Shown: positions 1-7,977 of the stretch, one piece after another
Position numbering within the stretch: the stretch's first letter is position 1
How the letters are laid out: the number at the start of each line of letters is the position of its first letter
DNA from: an uncultured Pelagibacterales bacterium
GTDB lineage: Bacteria; Pseudomonadota; Alphaproteobacteria; Pelagibacterales; Pelagibacteraceae
Assembly: GCA_913020625.1 (NCBI GenBank)
Contig: CAJVZX010000007.1
Location: forward strand, 1-19,265
Direction of reading: 5' to 3'
DNA: 19,265 bases
Translations under genes and position numbers: made by a program
The notes under the pieces: model-generated
Database searches by the model: none
What the model saw: only the letters and a program-made list of their open reading frames with translations
Told to the model about the DNA's origin: nothing

Positions 1-97
1 CTTTAATTTTTAGCAATGGTTTAGGATTTGTTAATGTCAGTGGATTTAATCTTTTTCCAAAACCAGCTGATAAAATTATTGCTTTTTTAACTCTCAT
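1..97 (-). CDS. murU: MurNAc-1-phosphate uridylyltransferase-like sugar nucleotidyltransferase (5' end only)
   Basis: Only the first 32 codons are inside the window; the gene continues past base 1. The visible N-terminus contains the sugar-nucleotidyltransferase signature LSAGFGKRLNPLT (residues 9-21) followed by NPKPLL, the nucleotide-binding loop of the RfbA/GlmU/MurU superfamily. The start is the ATG at 97. It lies inside the end of the upstream kinase gene, giving an 11-bp overlap and probable translational coupling. The immediate upstream neighbour is an AmgK-type sugar kinase. In Pseudomonas, AmgK phosphorylates MurNAc at C1 and MurU converts the product to UDP-MurNAc, so this pairing favours MurU over mannose-1-phosphate guanylyltransferase. 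The substrate cannot be settled from 32 residues. Confidence 0.8.
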   Translation of the reverse strand, partial: MRVKKAIILSAGFGKRLNPLTLTNPKPLLKIK

Positions 98-1073
98 TAA
101 ATTTTTTATCTCTTATTTGAACTGATATAATTTTATCTAAATAGTTAAATAAATTATTAAAATTTTTATTATTTTTCATTCTTAAATTTAATAATTTCCA
201 AGTATAAGGTAGAAGTTTTAAATAATTTCTTTTTTTATCTCTTTTAAATAGGCGAGAAAAAATACCTAATATTTTAAAATTTCTTTGAACAGATAAAATA
301 CAAAAATCATGAATAAATTCCTTCTTTTTTAAACTAATTTTTTTTGGACATTTTTTTAAATAATAATTTAAAATTTTATTTTTTAAGCTATTTGAAGTTT
401 TAATTCTGACATCATCAACTAAAGATACAAGATCATAAGCTGGATTGCCAATTACTGCATCTTGGGCATCTATTATAGCTATTTTTTTTTTATATCTCAT
501 TAGATTTGAAATATGAAAATCTCTGTGAACAAAAACATCATTTTTTAATTTTAATTTTTTGTAAAGTATATTTAATTTTGGACGTAAAATATTTTTAATT
601 TTTCTAATTTTTGTTTTACTTAAAATCAATGGCAAATACCAAGTAAAAAATAAATCCGATTCTTTTATCAATAAATTTAATGAATATTTTGGAATCCAAT
701 AGTATTTTTTATTAAAATTTTTAATTTTTTGATCTTTAATTTTTTGAAATTTTATAAGCAAATCCACTATTTTTTTATAATCATTAAATTTATTTTTCCT
801 TGTATTCAAAATTTTATGAAATGTTAAGTCTCCAAAATCTGAGACTTCTATAAAGTTATTTTTATAGTTTTGCGAAATAAGTTTTGGAGCTAAAAGATTA
901 TTTTTATTTATAAGATGATTAATTGCAGAATAAATAAGTAAATTTTTTTTCTTTTCCTTTTTTGAAAATATTACAATACTTGATTTTTTTTTTTCTTTGT
1001 CAAATTTTCTAAAATAAATTCTATATGAAGCATCTCCAGAAATTGGTTTAAGATTATTATACTTTAAAATCAT
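87..1073 (-). CDS. amgK: AmgK-like N-acetylmuramate/GlcNAc kinase (aminoglycoside phosphotransferase family)
   Basis: A 328-residue protein of the aminoglycoside/choline kinase fold. The catalytic loop HRDFHISN is at residues 183-190, with D185 the likely catalytic base and N190 a metal ligand. The metal-binding aspartate D202 lies in IIDAQDAVIGNPAYDLVSL, a close match in style to AmgK (IDFQDAV...YDLVSL). Family knowledge: AmgK phosphorylates the anomeric position of MurNAc or GlcNAc in cell-wall recycling, in the cytoplasm. The gene starts with ATG inside the end of tsaE (17-bp overlap) and overlaps murU by 11 bp, so tsaE-amgK-murU is probably one coupled transcript. The protein is very Lys/Asn-rich and the coding strand carries A-runs of about 11 and 10 near codons 27-30 and 195-198. 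Older annotation would call it a predicted phosphotransferase; the family is secure and the exact substrate is inferred from the murU neighbour. Confidence 0.8.
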   Translation of the reverse strand: MILKYNNLKPISGDASYRIYFRKFDKEKKKSSIVIFSKKEKKKNLLIYSAINHLINKNNLLAPKLISQNYKNNFIEVSDFGDLTFHKILNTRKNKFNDYKKIVDLLIKFQKIKDQKIKNFNKKYYWIPKYSLNLLIKESDLFFTWYLPLILSKTKIRKIKNILRPKLNILYKKLKLKNDVFVHRDFHISNLMRYKKKIAIIDAQDAVIGNPAYDLVSLVDDVRIKTSNSLKNKILNYYLKKCPKKISLKKKEFIHDFCILSVQRNFKILGIFSRLFKRDKKRNYLKLLPYTWKLLNLRMKNNKNFNNLFNYLDKIISVQIRDKKFNES

Positions 1074-1509
1074 ATTTTTTTAGTCTGCCAGCAAGCTTAA
1101 TATCTAATACTCTTTGTTTCATATCTTTTGTATATTTAAAAAATAAATCAATTCTATTTGTCGGCTTATTTTTTATCAACTCAGGCCACTCTATTAATGT
1201 AATATTTTTTTCTTCAATCTCAAATAATTCTAAATTTTTAATCTCTTCTTCATTTTTTAAACGATAAAGATCATAGTGTTTAATAATAAAATCTTTTAAC
1301 TCATACTCGAATAGAATATTGAAGGTAGGACTTGGCACTTCGCTCTTTTTAATATTATTTTTTAATTCAAAAACATTAATTAATTGCCTGGCAAAGGTAG
1401 TTTTTCCAACGCCTATTTCACCAAATAAAAATAAGTAATCTCCGGGTAAAATAATCTCACTTATTTTATTTGTAAACTTATGTAAGTCTTTAAGAGACGA
1501 AATTTTCAT
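1057..1509 (-). CDS. tsaE: tRNA threonylcarbamoyladenosine biosynthesis ATPase TsaE
   Basis: A 150-residue P-loop protein of the TsaE (YjeE) family, the ATPase that works with TsaB and TsaD to make t6A37 on ANN-decoding tRNAs. Walker A is GEIGVGKTT at residues 30-38. Also present are the family motifs SPTF (60-63), HYDLYRL (78-84) and the IEWPE acidic motif (106-110). The length is typical. The ATG at 1509 lies 10 bp after the ahcY stop codon; a short perfect hairpin spans that junction. The stop codon lies 17 bp inside amgK. I recall tsaE next to an AmgK-like kinase gene and a nucleotidyltransferase gene in many alphaproteobacteria, so the context is conventional. tsaB and tsaD are not in this window. 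Confidence 0.93.
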   Translation of the reverse strand: MKISSLKDLHKFTNKISEIILPGDYLFLFGEIGVGKTTFARQLINVFELKNNIKKSEVPSPTFNILFEYELKDFIIKHYDLYRLKNEEEIKNLELFEIEEKNITLIEWPELIKNKPTNRIDLFFKYTKDMKQRVLDIKLAGRLKKYDFKV

Positions 1510-1512
1510 TTA

Positions 1513-1527
1513 GCTACTTTTAGTAGC
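1513..1527 (-). other. Short perfect hairpin at the ahcY/tsaE junction
   Basis: A perfect inverted repeat with 6-bp arms GCTACT and AGTAGC and a 3-nt loop covers the ahcY stop codon and ends 3 bp before the tsaE ATG. No T-run follows it on the transcribed strand, so it does not look like an intrinsic terminator. It could modulate translation initiation of tsaE or mark an RNA processing site. This is inference; a 6-bp stem may also be chance. Confidence 0.3.
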
Positions 1528-2830
1528 GATAAGTATCTGTTTTAAAAGGTCCTTCAGTTTTTACACTTATATACTCCGCTTGATCCTTAGATAGTTTTGT
1601 TAATTTAGCACCAACTTTCTCTAGATGTAACCTTGCAACTTTTTCGTCCAAATGTTTAGGTAAAACATATACTTTTTTTTCATATTTTCCTGAATTGTTC
1701 CATAATTCTATTTGAGCAATAACTTGATTTGTGAAAGATGCGCTCATGACGAAACTAGGATGTCCTGTTGCACAGCCTAAATTAACTAATCGGCCTTCAG
1801 CTAAAAGAATAATTCTTTTATTATCTGAAAATTCTATTTCATGAACTTGTGGTTTAATTTCAGTCCATTTGTAATTTCTTAATGCATCTACTTGAATTTC
1901 ATTATCAAAATGACCAATGTTACAAAGTATAGCTCTATCTTTCATCATTCGCATATGATCTGCTGTAACAATATCTTTATTTCCTGTTGCTGTAACTACT
2001 ATATCTGCAACTTTAATTGCTTCACCCATTAACACAACTTCATATCCTTCCATAGCTGCTTGAAGTGCACATATTGGATCAGCTTCCGTAACCATTACTC
2101 TTGCTCCACTTTGTCTTAGTGAAGCTGCACTACCCTTTCCAACATCTCCAAAACCTGCGACAATTGCAACTTTACCTGACATCATTACATCTGTTGCTCT
2201 CTTTATTCCATCAACCAAACTTTCTCTACATCCATATAAATTATCAAATTTAGATTTTGTTACGGAGTCATTTACATTTATAGCTGGTATCATTAGTGTA
2301 TTTTGTGCTTCCATTTTTTTTAAAGCTTTAACACCTGTCGTAGTTTCTTCAGAAACTCCTCTTATAGTTTGCAAAAGATCTTTATAATCCTTATGCATCA
2401 ATGCGGTAAGATCTCCTCCATCATCAAGAATCATATTTGCTTTCCAATCTTTTTTACCTTCAATTGTTTGTTTTATACACCACCAATATTCTTTCTCTGT
2501 CTCACCCTTCCATGCAAAAACTGGTATATTTTCTTTTGCAATAGCTGCGGCTGCATGGTCTTGTGTAGAAAAAATATTACATGATGACCATCTTACTTCA
2601 GCTCCTAATGCAATAAGAGTTTCAATTAATACAGCAGTCTGAATTGTCATATGAAGGCAACCAAGAATTTTAGCTCCTTTAAGGGGAAATTTTCCTTTAA
2701 ATTCTTTTCGTAATGCCATTAAACCTGGCATTTCAGTTTCCGCTATTGAAATTTCTTTTCTACCAAAATCTGCCTGATTAATATCTTTAACTTTATAATC
2801 TGCTGTCATAACTTTATTACTCGTTGTCAT
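1520..2830 (-). CDS. ahcY: Adenosylhomocysteinase (S-adenosyl-L-homocysteine hydrolase)
   Basis: This enzyme cleaves S-adenosylhomocysteine to adenosine and homocysteine, removing the inhibitor of methyltransferases and feeding methionine resynthesis. The 436-residue sequence is unmistakable: LHMTIQTAVLIETL (59-72), SSCNIFSTQDHAAAA (82-96), catalytic K192 and D196 in VTKSKFDNLYGCRES, the NAD-binding GFGDVGKGSAA (226-236), and CNIGHFDNEI (303-312). It includes the roughly 40-residue insert typical of bacterial long forms. The start is ambiguous because a 21-bp tandem repeat spans it. The ATG at 2830 opens the second copy and the ATG at 2809 opens the third. Relatives as I recall them start like the third copy (MTxDYxVKDI), so 2809 (429 residues) may be the ancestral start. 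The gene lies 64 bp downstream of chvG and 10 bp upstream of tsaE. Confidence 0.98.
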   Translation of the reverse strand: MTTSNKVMTADYKVKDINQADFGRKEISIAETEMPGLMALRKEFKGKFPLKGAKILGCLHMTIQTAVLIETLIALGAEVRWSSCNIFSTQDHAAAAIAKENIPVFAWKGETEKEYWWCIKQTIEGKKDWKANMILDDGGDLTALMHKDYKDLLQTIRGVSEETTTGVKALKKMEAQNTLMIPAINVNDSVTKSKFDNLYGCRESLVDGIKRATDVMMSGKVAIVAGFGDVGKGSAASLRQSGARVMVTEADPICALQAAMEGYEVVLMGEAIKVADIVVTATGNKDIVTADHMRMMKDRAILCNIGHFDNEIQVDALRNYKWTEIKPQVHEIEFSDNKRIILLAEGRLVNLGCATGHPSFVMSASFTNQVIAQIELWNNSGKYEKKVYVLPKHLDEKVARLHLEKVGAKLTKLSKDQAEYISVKTEGPFKTDTYRY

Positions 2831-2851
2831 AACTTTATAATCTGTTGTTAT
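2789..2851 (-). repeat. Three-copy 21-bp in-frame tandem repeat spanning the ahcY start codon
   Basis: Three abutting 21-bp units lie at 2831-2851, 2810-2830 and 2789-2809, each ending in ATAAAGTT on the coding strand. The outer two differ at 2 of 21 positions; the middle copy differs from the third at 5. Read in the ahcY frame they encode ITTDYKV, MTTSNKV and MTADYKV, so each unit carries a start-codon-like position (ATA, ATG, ATG). The 21-bp period preserves frame. Unit 1 has lost its ATG through one base change. The repeat leaves ahcY with two usable ATG starts 21 bp apart. Confidence 0.92.
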
Positions 2852-2894
2852 GAAGGCGATGTTGTAACAATAATATAAAATTTAATCAACTGCA

Positions 2895-4445
2895 TTAATT
2901 AACTAATAATTCTGGAAAATTAATATCTACTTTTGCTCCTTTTCCAGACAACCTATTAGAAGCAATTATAGATCCTCCATGAACTTCAACTAAATTTCTT
3001 ACTATATTTAAACCCAATCCACTATGTTCTCCAAATTTTTCAGGTCTATTACTATAAAATCTTTCAAAAATTTTATTTGTGTTTTTTTCTTTAAAGCCAA
3101 ATCCTTGATCTTCAACTGTCATTTTTACATTTTTTTTTTCTTTTATTATTGAAACTATAATTTCACTATTTGGTGGACTAAAAGAAATTGAATTATCTAG
3201 TAAATTTGCAAGAATTTGTTCAATTCTATTTTCAAGACCAAGAATAAAAATTTCGGACTTGTTGCTTGATACAATATTTAATTTAACCTTAACATTATTT
3301 TTTGAATTGGAAATATTATTGAAATCATCAACAACAGATCTAACAATAGGAACAATATTAATTTTTTTCATTTTTTCCCTTGATAGTGCCGCTTCATCCT
3401 TTAACATTTGAGAGTAATCTGTAATCAACCTTTCTATTCGCTCAACATCATGTGAAATAATTTTAATAAGTTTTAATCTTTTTGCGGAATCCTCAGTTTC
3501 TCCAATAATTTCTGAAGCGCTTTTTAAAGATGCTAACGGATTTCTTATTTCATGAACTAGATCGCTTGAAAAAGTTTCTGCAATATTAATTCTTTTATAT
3601 AAATCTTCTGTCATTTCATTTAAAGAATTTGATAATTGGCCAATTTCATCTTTTCTTTTAATAAATTTTTTAAGATTATAATAGCTTGTTTCTTTTTCTT
3701 TAATTGATTTTGTATAATCGACAAGATTTTTAATAGGTTTTAAAAAATATTTATTTAAAACAAAAGAAAAAACAAATAAAACCAATCCAGCAATAAAGAC
3801 TGTTCTTAAAATAAAATTTTTTCTTTCATTAATAGCTGTTCTGATTTCATTTGAAGATTCGGAAATTATTATAAAACCAACATTTTCTTCATTTTTAATA
3901 ACATTTTTAATCGTAAAAACATTAAAATTATTATTATATTGTTTGGCTAGAGTTATGGGTTTTCCAAAATTTTTAGAACTTTCATACTCTTTAGCTATAT
4001 CTATGATTCTAAATTTATCCTTATTATCATTACCATCAACATTAAGTATATTCTCATCTTTTTTTTCAGATAAACCGATAGTCTGTTCAGTAATGGCAAG
4101 ATTTCTTGAAAAGGATCTTGGATCTAAATCAAGTGTATCCGTATCGCCAATTAATTGAAATTCGTTATCAAAAAACTGAACTCTATCTAAATTTTGGAAT
4201 AAAAATCGAATTGATAATAAAAACGTATTAATTTCTTTTTTTTCAAAATTTATATTTAATCTATTGATATGATCAACAGTGTTATTAATGATTTTGATGT
4301 GATTTACAGACTTATTTTTAATTAAGTTTGGTTGAATACTTTTCAAATAAAAAATAGTAAATAAACCAATAATTACAAAAATTACTAAATTAATTAGAAG
4401 AAATTTTTTTAAGATTGAAGGACTTTTAAAAATAAAACCTTTCAT
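2895..4445 (-). CDS. chvG: ChvG-type sensor histidine kinase
   Basis: A 516-residue inner-membrane sensor kinase. The order is a short cytoplasmic tail, TM1 at about 15-34, a periplasmic sensor region at about 35-212, TM2 at about 213-235, HAMP at about 236-288, HisKA with SDLVHEIRNPLASL (phospho-accepting H298), and HATPase with the N-box QILANLLDNS (410-419), G1 DQGFG (446-450), F-box IFERFYSNRPE and G2 SGLGLNIV (475-482). All catalytic motifs are intact. The gene follows chvI with a one-base stop/start overlap (TAATG), so the two are translationally coupled. Family knowledge: ChvG/ExoS senses envelope or acid stress in rhizobia and agrobacteria. In SAR11-type genomes this pair is probably the one annotated as EnvZ/OmpR-like. 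The stimulus in this organism is unknown. Confidence 0.88.
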   Translation of the reverse strand: MKGFIFKSPSILKKFLLINLVIFVIIGLFTIFYLKSIQPNLIKNKSVNHIKIINNTVDHINRLNINFEKKEINTFLLSIRFLFQNLDRVQFFDNEFQLIGDTDTLDLDPRSFSRNLAITEQTIGLSEKKDENILNVDGNDNKDKFRIIDIAKEYESSKNFGKPITLAKQYNNNFNVFTIKNVIKNEENVGFIIISESSNEIRTAINERKNFILRTVFIAGLVLFVFSFVLNKYFLKPIKNLVDYTKSIKEKETSYYNLKKFIKRKDEIGQLSNSLNEMTEDLYKRINIAETFSSDLVHEIRNPLASLKSASEIIGETEDSAKRLKLIKIISHDVERIERLITDYSQMLKDEAALSREKMKKINIVPIVRSVVDDFNNISNSKNNVKVKLNIVSSNKSEIFILGLENRIEQILANLLDNSISFSPPNSEIIVSIIKEKKNVKMTVEDQGFGFKEKNTNKIFERFYSNRPEKFGEHSGLGLNIVRNLVEVHGGSIIASNRLSGKGAKVDINFPELLVN

Positions 4446-5146
4446 TATTTAACGTTCCATCTATATCCACTTCCATAACGGGTTTCTATTGATGAAAAAC
4501 TTTGGTCGACTTTTTTAAATTTTTTTCTTATTCTTTTTACGTGACTATCAATAGTTCTATCTTCAATTTCTGAATTTTCTTTGTAAGCAATATCCATTAA
4601 TTGTGATCTCTCTTTTATAATACCTGGTCTTCTTGCTAGCTCTCTTACAATTAAAAATTCTGTTGTGGTTAGTTTATCAGGTAATTCTTTACCATTCCAC
4701 TCGCATTCTAATTGAGCAGGATCCAGTTTTAATTTACCATGAGAAATTATATTTTTGTTTTCTTCGTGCTGACCTAAATTTTTTTTTCTTAATTGCAATC
4801 TTATTCTTTCGATAAGAACTTTAATAGAAAATCCTCCTGATTTTTTAACATAATCATCAGCACCTAATTTTAAACCAAGCAATTCATCTATTTCTTCATC
4901 TTTTGAAGTTAAAAAAATTACAGGTAAAGATGTTTTTTTTCTGAGCCTTTTTAACAATTCTTCACCATCCATTCTTGGCATTTTGATATCTACTACCGCA
5001 AGATCTGGTGGACTCCTTGTTAAACCAACCAAAGCATTCTCCCCATCAATATAAGTTTGAACTATAAAACCTTCTTTTTCCAAGGCCATGCTAATACTAG
5101 TTAGTATATTTCTATCGTCATCAATTAATGCGATTGTATGTTTCAT
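4445..5146 (-). CDS. chvI: ChvI-type OmpR-family response regulator with altered Lys-Pro motif
   Basis: A 233-residue regulator with a receiver domain (about 3-120) and a winged-helix DNA-binding domain (about 135-232). Acidic pocket residues D9-D11, phosphoacceptor D53 in VVDIKMPRMDG, and T80 in IFLTSKDEEIDELLG are present and closely match rhizobial ChvI as I recall it. The C-terminal domain has TTEFLIVRELARRPG and the recognition-helix region DRTIDSHVKRIRKKF (197-211), ending in RYGSGYRW. One oddity: the near-universal K-P after DDY-V-x is K102-S-G-G-FS here, so the proline is missing and two residues are added. The bases at 4831-4870 read cleanly through this, so it is not a frameshift. 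ATG at 5146; no Shine-Dalgarno. A 17-bp palindrome lies just upstream. Confidence 0.88.
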   Translation of the reverse strand: MKHTIALIDDDRNILTSISMALEKEGFIVQTYIDGENALVGLTRSPPDLAVVDIKMPRMDGEELLKRLRKKTSLPVIFLTSKDEEIDELLGLKLGADDYVKKSGGFSIKVLIERIRLQLRKKNLGQHEENKNIISHGKLKLDPAQLECEWNGKELPDKLTTTEFLIVRELARRPGIIKERSQLMDIAYKENSEIEDRTIDSHVKRIRKKFKKVDQSFSSIETRYGSGYRWNVK

Positions 5147-5152
5147 AATAAA

Positions 5153-5169
5153 TATATCTAATAGATATA
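5153..5169. promoter_or_regulatory. 17-bp palindrome in the chvI leader
   Basis: TATATCTA-A-TAGATATA is a perfect inverted repeat with 8-bp arms, 7 to 23 bases upstream of the chvI start codon. It could be an operator for autoregulation or a small leader hairpin. In DNA this AT-rich such palindromes arise by chance, so support is weak. The rest of the 68-bp gap between polA and chvI (5147-5214) shows no convincing promoter by eye. Confidence 0.25.
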
Positions 5170-5214
5170 GAAATACTAAATTGTCATAATTTGGGCAAGT
5201 TAATCAAGTCTTTT

Positions 5215-7977
5215 TTAATGAAGTATTCCCCAATTATCTCCATCATTAATGTCTACCGTAAGTGGAATGGAAAAGGAGTGTAGTTCACTTGATATTACAC
5301 TGCTCATTTCCGAATTAACAATAGGAATAAATTTTTTAACTTCCTTTTTTGAAACTTCAAAGATAAGTTCATCATGAATTTGCAAAAGCATTTTAAATTT
5401 GCTGCTTGGAGTATCCTTTATTTTTTTATCTAATCTTATCATTGCTAGCCGCATTATTTCAGCTGCAGAGCTTTGTATTGGTGCATTTATTGATGCTCTT
5501 TCCTGAAAATTTCTTACATTAAAATTTTTATCATTTATTCTAGGCATGTAACATCTTCTTCCAAAAATATTATTTACATATCCTGTTTTTCTACAAAAAC
5601 TTATTGTTGAATTCATATATTCTTTTATTTCTGGAAATTTTGTAAAATAAGAATTTAAAAAATCTGCTGCTTCTTGATTAGATACTGAAATTTGTTTTGC
5701 TAATCCATATTGTGATATACCATATATTATTCCAAAGTTAATTGCCTTAGCCTTTCTTCTACTTTCGCTATTTACTTTCTTTAAACTTAAATTAAATACT
5801 TGGCTTGCAGTAAGTGAATGAATATCTTCATTATTTTTAAATGCTTTTTTTAATTCTTTAACATCTGCTAGATCAGCTAATACTCTCATTTCAATTTGAT
5901 TATAGTCTGCAGAAATAAGTGTATAACCTGGTTCAGAAATAAATGCCCTTCTAATTAGCTTTCCATCTTCTGTTTTAATCGGGATATTTTGTAAATTAGG
6001 ATCGCTTGAAGCTAATCTTCCAGTAGTTGTAGCTGCCAAAAGAAAAGAAGTGTGCACTCGTTTTGTTTTATAATTTATGTGCTCTGGTAATGCATCTGAA
6101 TATGTGTTTTTTAGTTTCGAGACCTGCCTCCAATCTAAAATTAACTTGGGTAAATCATGTCCTTTGAATGCTAAATCTTCTAAAACGCTTGCACTGGTTG
6201 CATAACTACCTTTTCTTGTTTTTTTAAGATTAGAAATTTTTAGTTCATTATACATTATTTCTCCAAGTTGTTTGGTGGAACCAATGTTAAACTCTCTTTT
6301 TGATATTTTAAAAATTTTTTTCTCTATTTTTTTAATTTCAGATTCAAATTTTTCTGATGTTTTTTTTAACAATCCTTTATCTATTTTTATTCCATGTATT
6401 TCCATTTTTGCTAAAATATTAATCATTGGCTTTTCAAATACCTCATAGATATGCAATAATTTTTCATCTTTTAATCTTTTAGAAAAAAATTTGTAAAGTC
6501 TTAAAGTAATATCTGCGTCTTCCGCCGCATATTCTGTAGCCTTATCTATATTTACTTTATCAAAAGTAATTTGATTTTTTCCAGAGCCAACAAGGTCTTT
6601 GAATTTGATTGTTTTATGATTTAAATGAATTTCAGCAAGATCATTCATGTTATGCCTGTGATTTCCAGCATCTAATGTATATGACATTAACATTGTGTCC
6701 TCTACTGAATTTAGATTAATTCCGTGATAATAAAAAACAATTAAATCATATTTAATATTTTGACCAATTTTTTTTGTACTTTTGTCTTCTAATAGAGGTT
6801 TGAGTTTTTTTAAAATATCATCTTTATTTAATTGTTTTTGTAAATCATGCTTCAGTGGAATATAACAAGCCTTGCCTGGCTCTATACAAAGCGAAATACC
6901 CACTAGTTCAGCTTTATGTGGATCTAAAGAATTAGTTTCAGTATCTACTGCAAATTCTCCTTTTTCTTCGGCTAATTTAATCCAAACATCAAGATCATTA
7001 ATCTTTTTAATTGTTATATATTTTTTTGTATCTATCTTTACTTTTTTTTCAGGTAATATTTTTAAATTAATTTGTGGTTCACCGTAACTTGAAATTACAT
7101 TACTTAATAATCTGTTAAATTCCATTTCTCTAAGAAAACTATATAATTTTTCTTTATTAATATTTTTTAATCTAAAGCTTTCTAATGTATTTTTTACTGA
7201 AACATCATGTTTTAATGTGACTAATTTCTTACTTAATATTGCTTTTTCTTTATTTAAAATAATCGATTCTCTTTTTTTATTTTGTTTAATTTCTTCAACT
7301 TTATTTAATAAATTTTCTAAAGTTTTATAATGATTGATGAGCTCTGCCGCAGTTTTTACACCTATGCCTGGAACACCAGGAATATTATCACTGGAATCGC
7401 CTACAAGAGCTTGAACATCTATTATCATGTTTGGCTCTACTCCAAACTTATTTTTTACATCATCTAAATTTAGAATTTTATTCTTAATAGGATCAAAAAT
7501 TCTTACATTTTTTTTAAATAATTGCATAAGATCTTTATCTGAAGAGACAATTGTTACTTTTGCACCCCTTTTTAAAATTTGATCTGTATAAGTTGCAATC
7601 AGATCGTCAGCTTCATAGTTTAACATTTCTATAAAAGGAAGATTGAATGCTTCAACTGATTTTCTGAAATATTCAAATTGAGGAATTAAATCCTCAGGAG
7701 CTTCTCCTCTATTTGCTTTATAATCTACATAAATATCGTTTCGAAAATTTTTTCTAGCAGCATCAAAAACTACTGCAAAATGTGTAGGCTTATCTTCGTT
7801 ATCTGCTGATTTTGCATCTTCCAACAATTTATAAAGCATACTACAAAATCCACTTACAGCACCTGTTGGTAAACCATCACTTTTTCTAGTTAGTGGTGGA
7901 AGCGCATAGTAAGCTCTAAATATATATCCTGATCCATCAATTAAATAATAATGATCAGTTTTTTTTATAGAATTCAT
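5215..7977 (-). CDS. polA: DNA polymerase I
   Basis: A 920-residue full-length polymerase I that removes RNA primers and fills gaps in replication and excision repair. The N-terminal 5' nuclease (about 8-300) has IDGSGYIFRAYYALPP, YEADDLIAT, SSDKDLMQL and GDSSDNIPGVPGIGVKTA. The 3'-5' exonuclease (about 318-505) keeps all proofreading acids: D345 and E347 in AVDTETNSL, D427 in VEDTMLMSY, and Y483/D487 in YAAEDADIT. This differs from Thermus-type enzymes, where the domain is dead. The polymerase domain has motif A DYNQIEMR (D691), the O-helix RRKAKAINFGIIYG (740-753, F748 at the nucleotide-discrimination position), and motif C QIHDE (866-870). ATG at 7977, no clear ribosome site. It is divergent from the ABC ATPase gene across a 51-bp gap and upstream of chvI on the same strand. 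Confidence 0.98.
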   Translation of the reverse strand: MNSIKKTDHYYLIDGSGYIFRAYYALPPLTRKSDGLPTGAVSGFCSMLYKLLEDAKSADNEDKPTHFAVVFDAARKNFRNDIYVDYKANRGEAPEDLIPQFEYFRKSVEAFNLPFIEMLNYEADDLIATYTDQILKRGAKVTIVSSDKDLMQLFKKNVRIFDPIKNKILNLDDVKNKFGVEPNMIIDVQALVGDSSDNIPGVPGIGVKTAAELINHYKTLENLLNKVEEIKQNKKRESIILNKEKAILSKKLVTLKHDVSVKNTLESFRLKNINKEKLYSFLREMEFNRLLSNVISSYGEPQINLKILPEKKVKIDTKKYITIKKINDLDVWIKLAEEKGEFAVDTETNSLDPHKAELVGISLCIEPGKACYIPLKHDLQKQLNKDDILKKLKPLLEDKSTKKIGQNIKYDLIVFYYHGINLNSVEDTMLMSYTLDAGNHRHNMNDLAEIHLNHKTIKFKDLVGSGKNQITFDKVNIDKATEYAAEDADITLRLYKFFSKRLKDEKLLHIYEVFEKPMINILAKMEIHGIKIDKGLLKKTSEKFESEIKKIEKKIFKISKREFNIGSTKQLGEIMYNELKISNLKKTRKGSYATSASVLEDLAFKGHDLPKLILDWRQVSKLKNTYSDALPEHINYKTKRVHTSFLLAATTTGRLASSDPNLQNIPIKTEDGKLIRRAFISEPGYTLISADYNQIEMRVLADLADVKELKKAFKNNEDIHSLTASQVFNLSLKKVNSESRRKAKAINFGIIYGISQYGLAKQISVSNQEAADFLNSYFTKFPEIKEYMNSTISFCRKTGYVNNIFGRRCYMPRINDKNFNVRNFQERASINAPIQSSAAEIMRLAMIRLDKKIKDTPSSKFKMLLQIHDELIFEVSKKEVKKFIPIVNSEMSSVISSELHSFSIPLTVDINDGDNWGILH

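Noticed and set aside
2369..2584. Plus-strand open frame of 71 codons inside ahcY
   Set aside because: It lies entirely antisense to a strongly conserved enzyme gene and its translation resembles no protein I know.
2831..2894. Possible SAH or SAM riboswitch upstream of ahcY
   Set aside because: The gap is only 64 bp, a third of it is the tandem repeat, and none of the GC-rich SAH or SAM riboswitch cores can be recognised.
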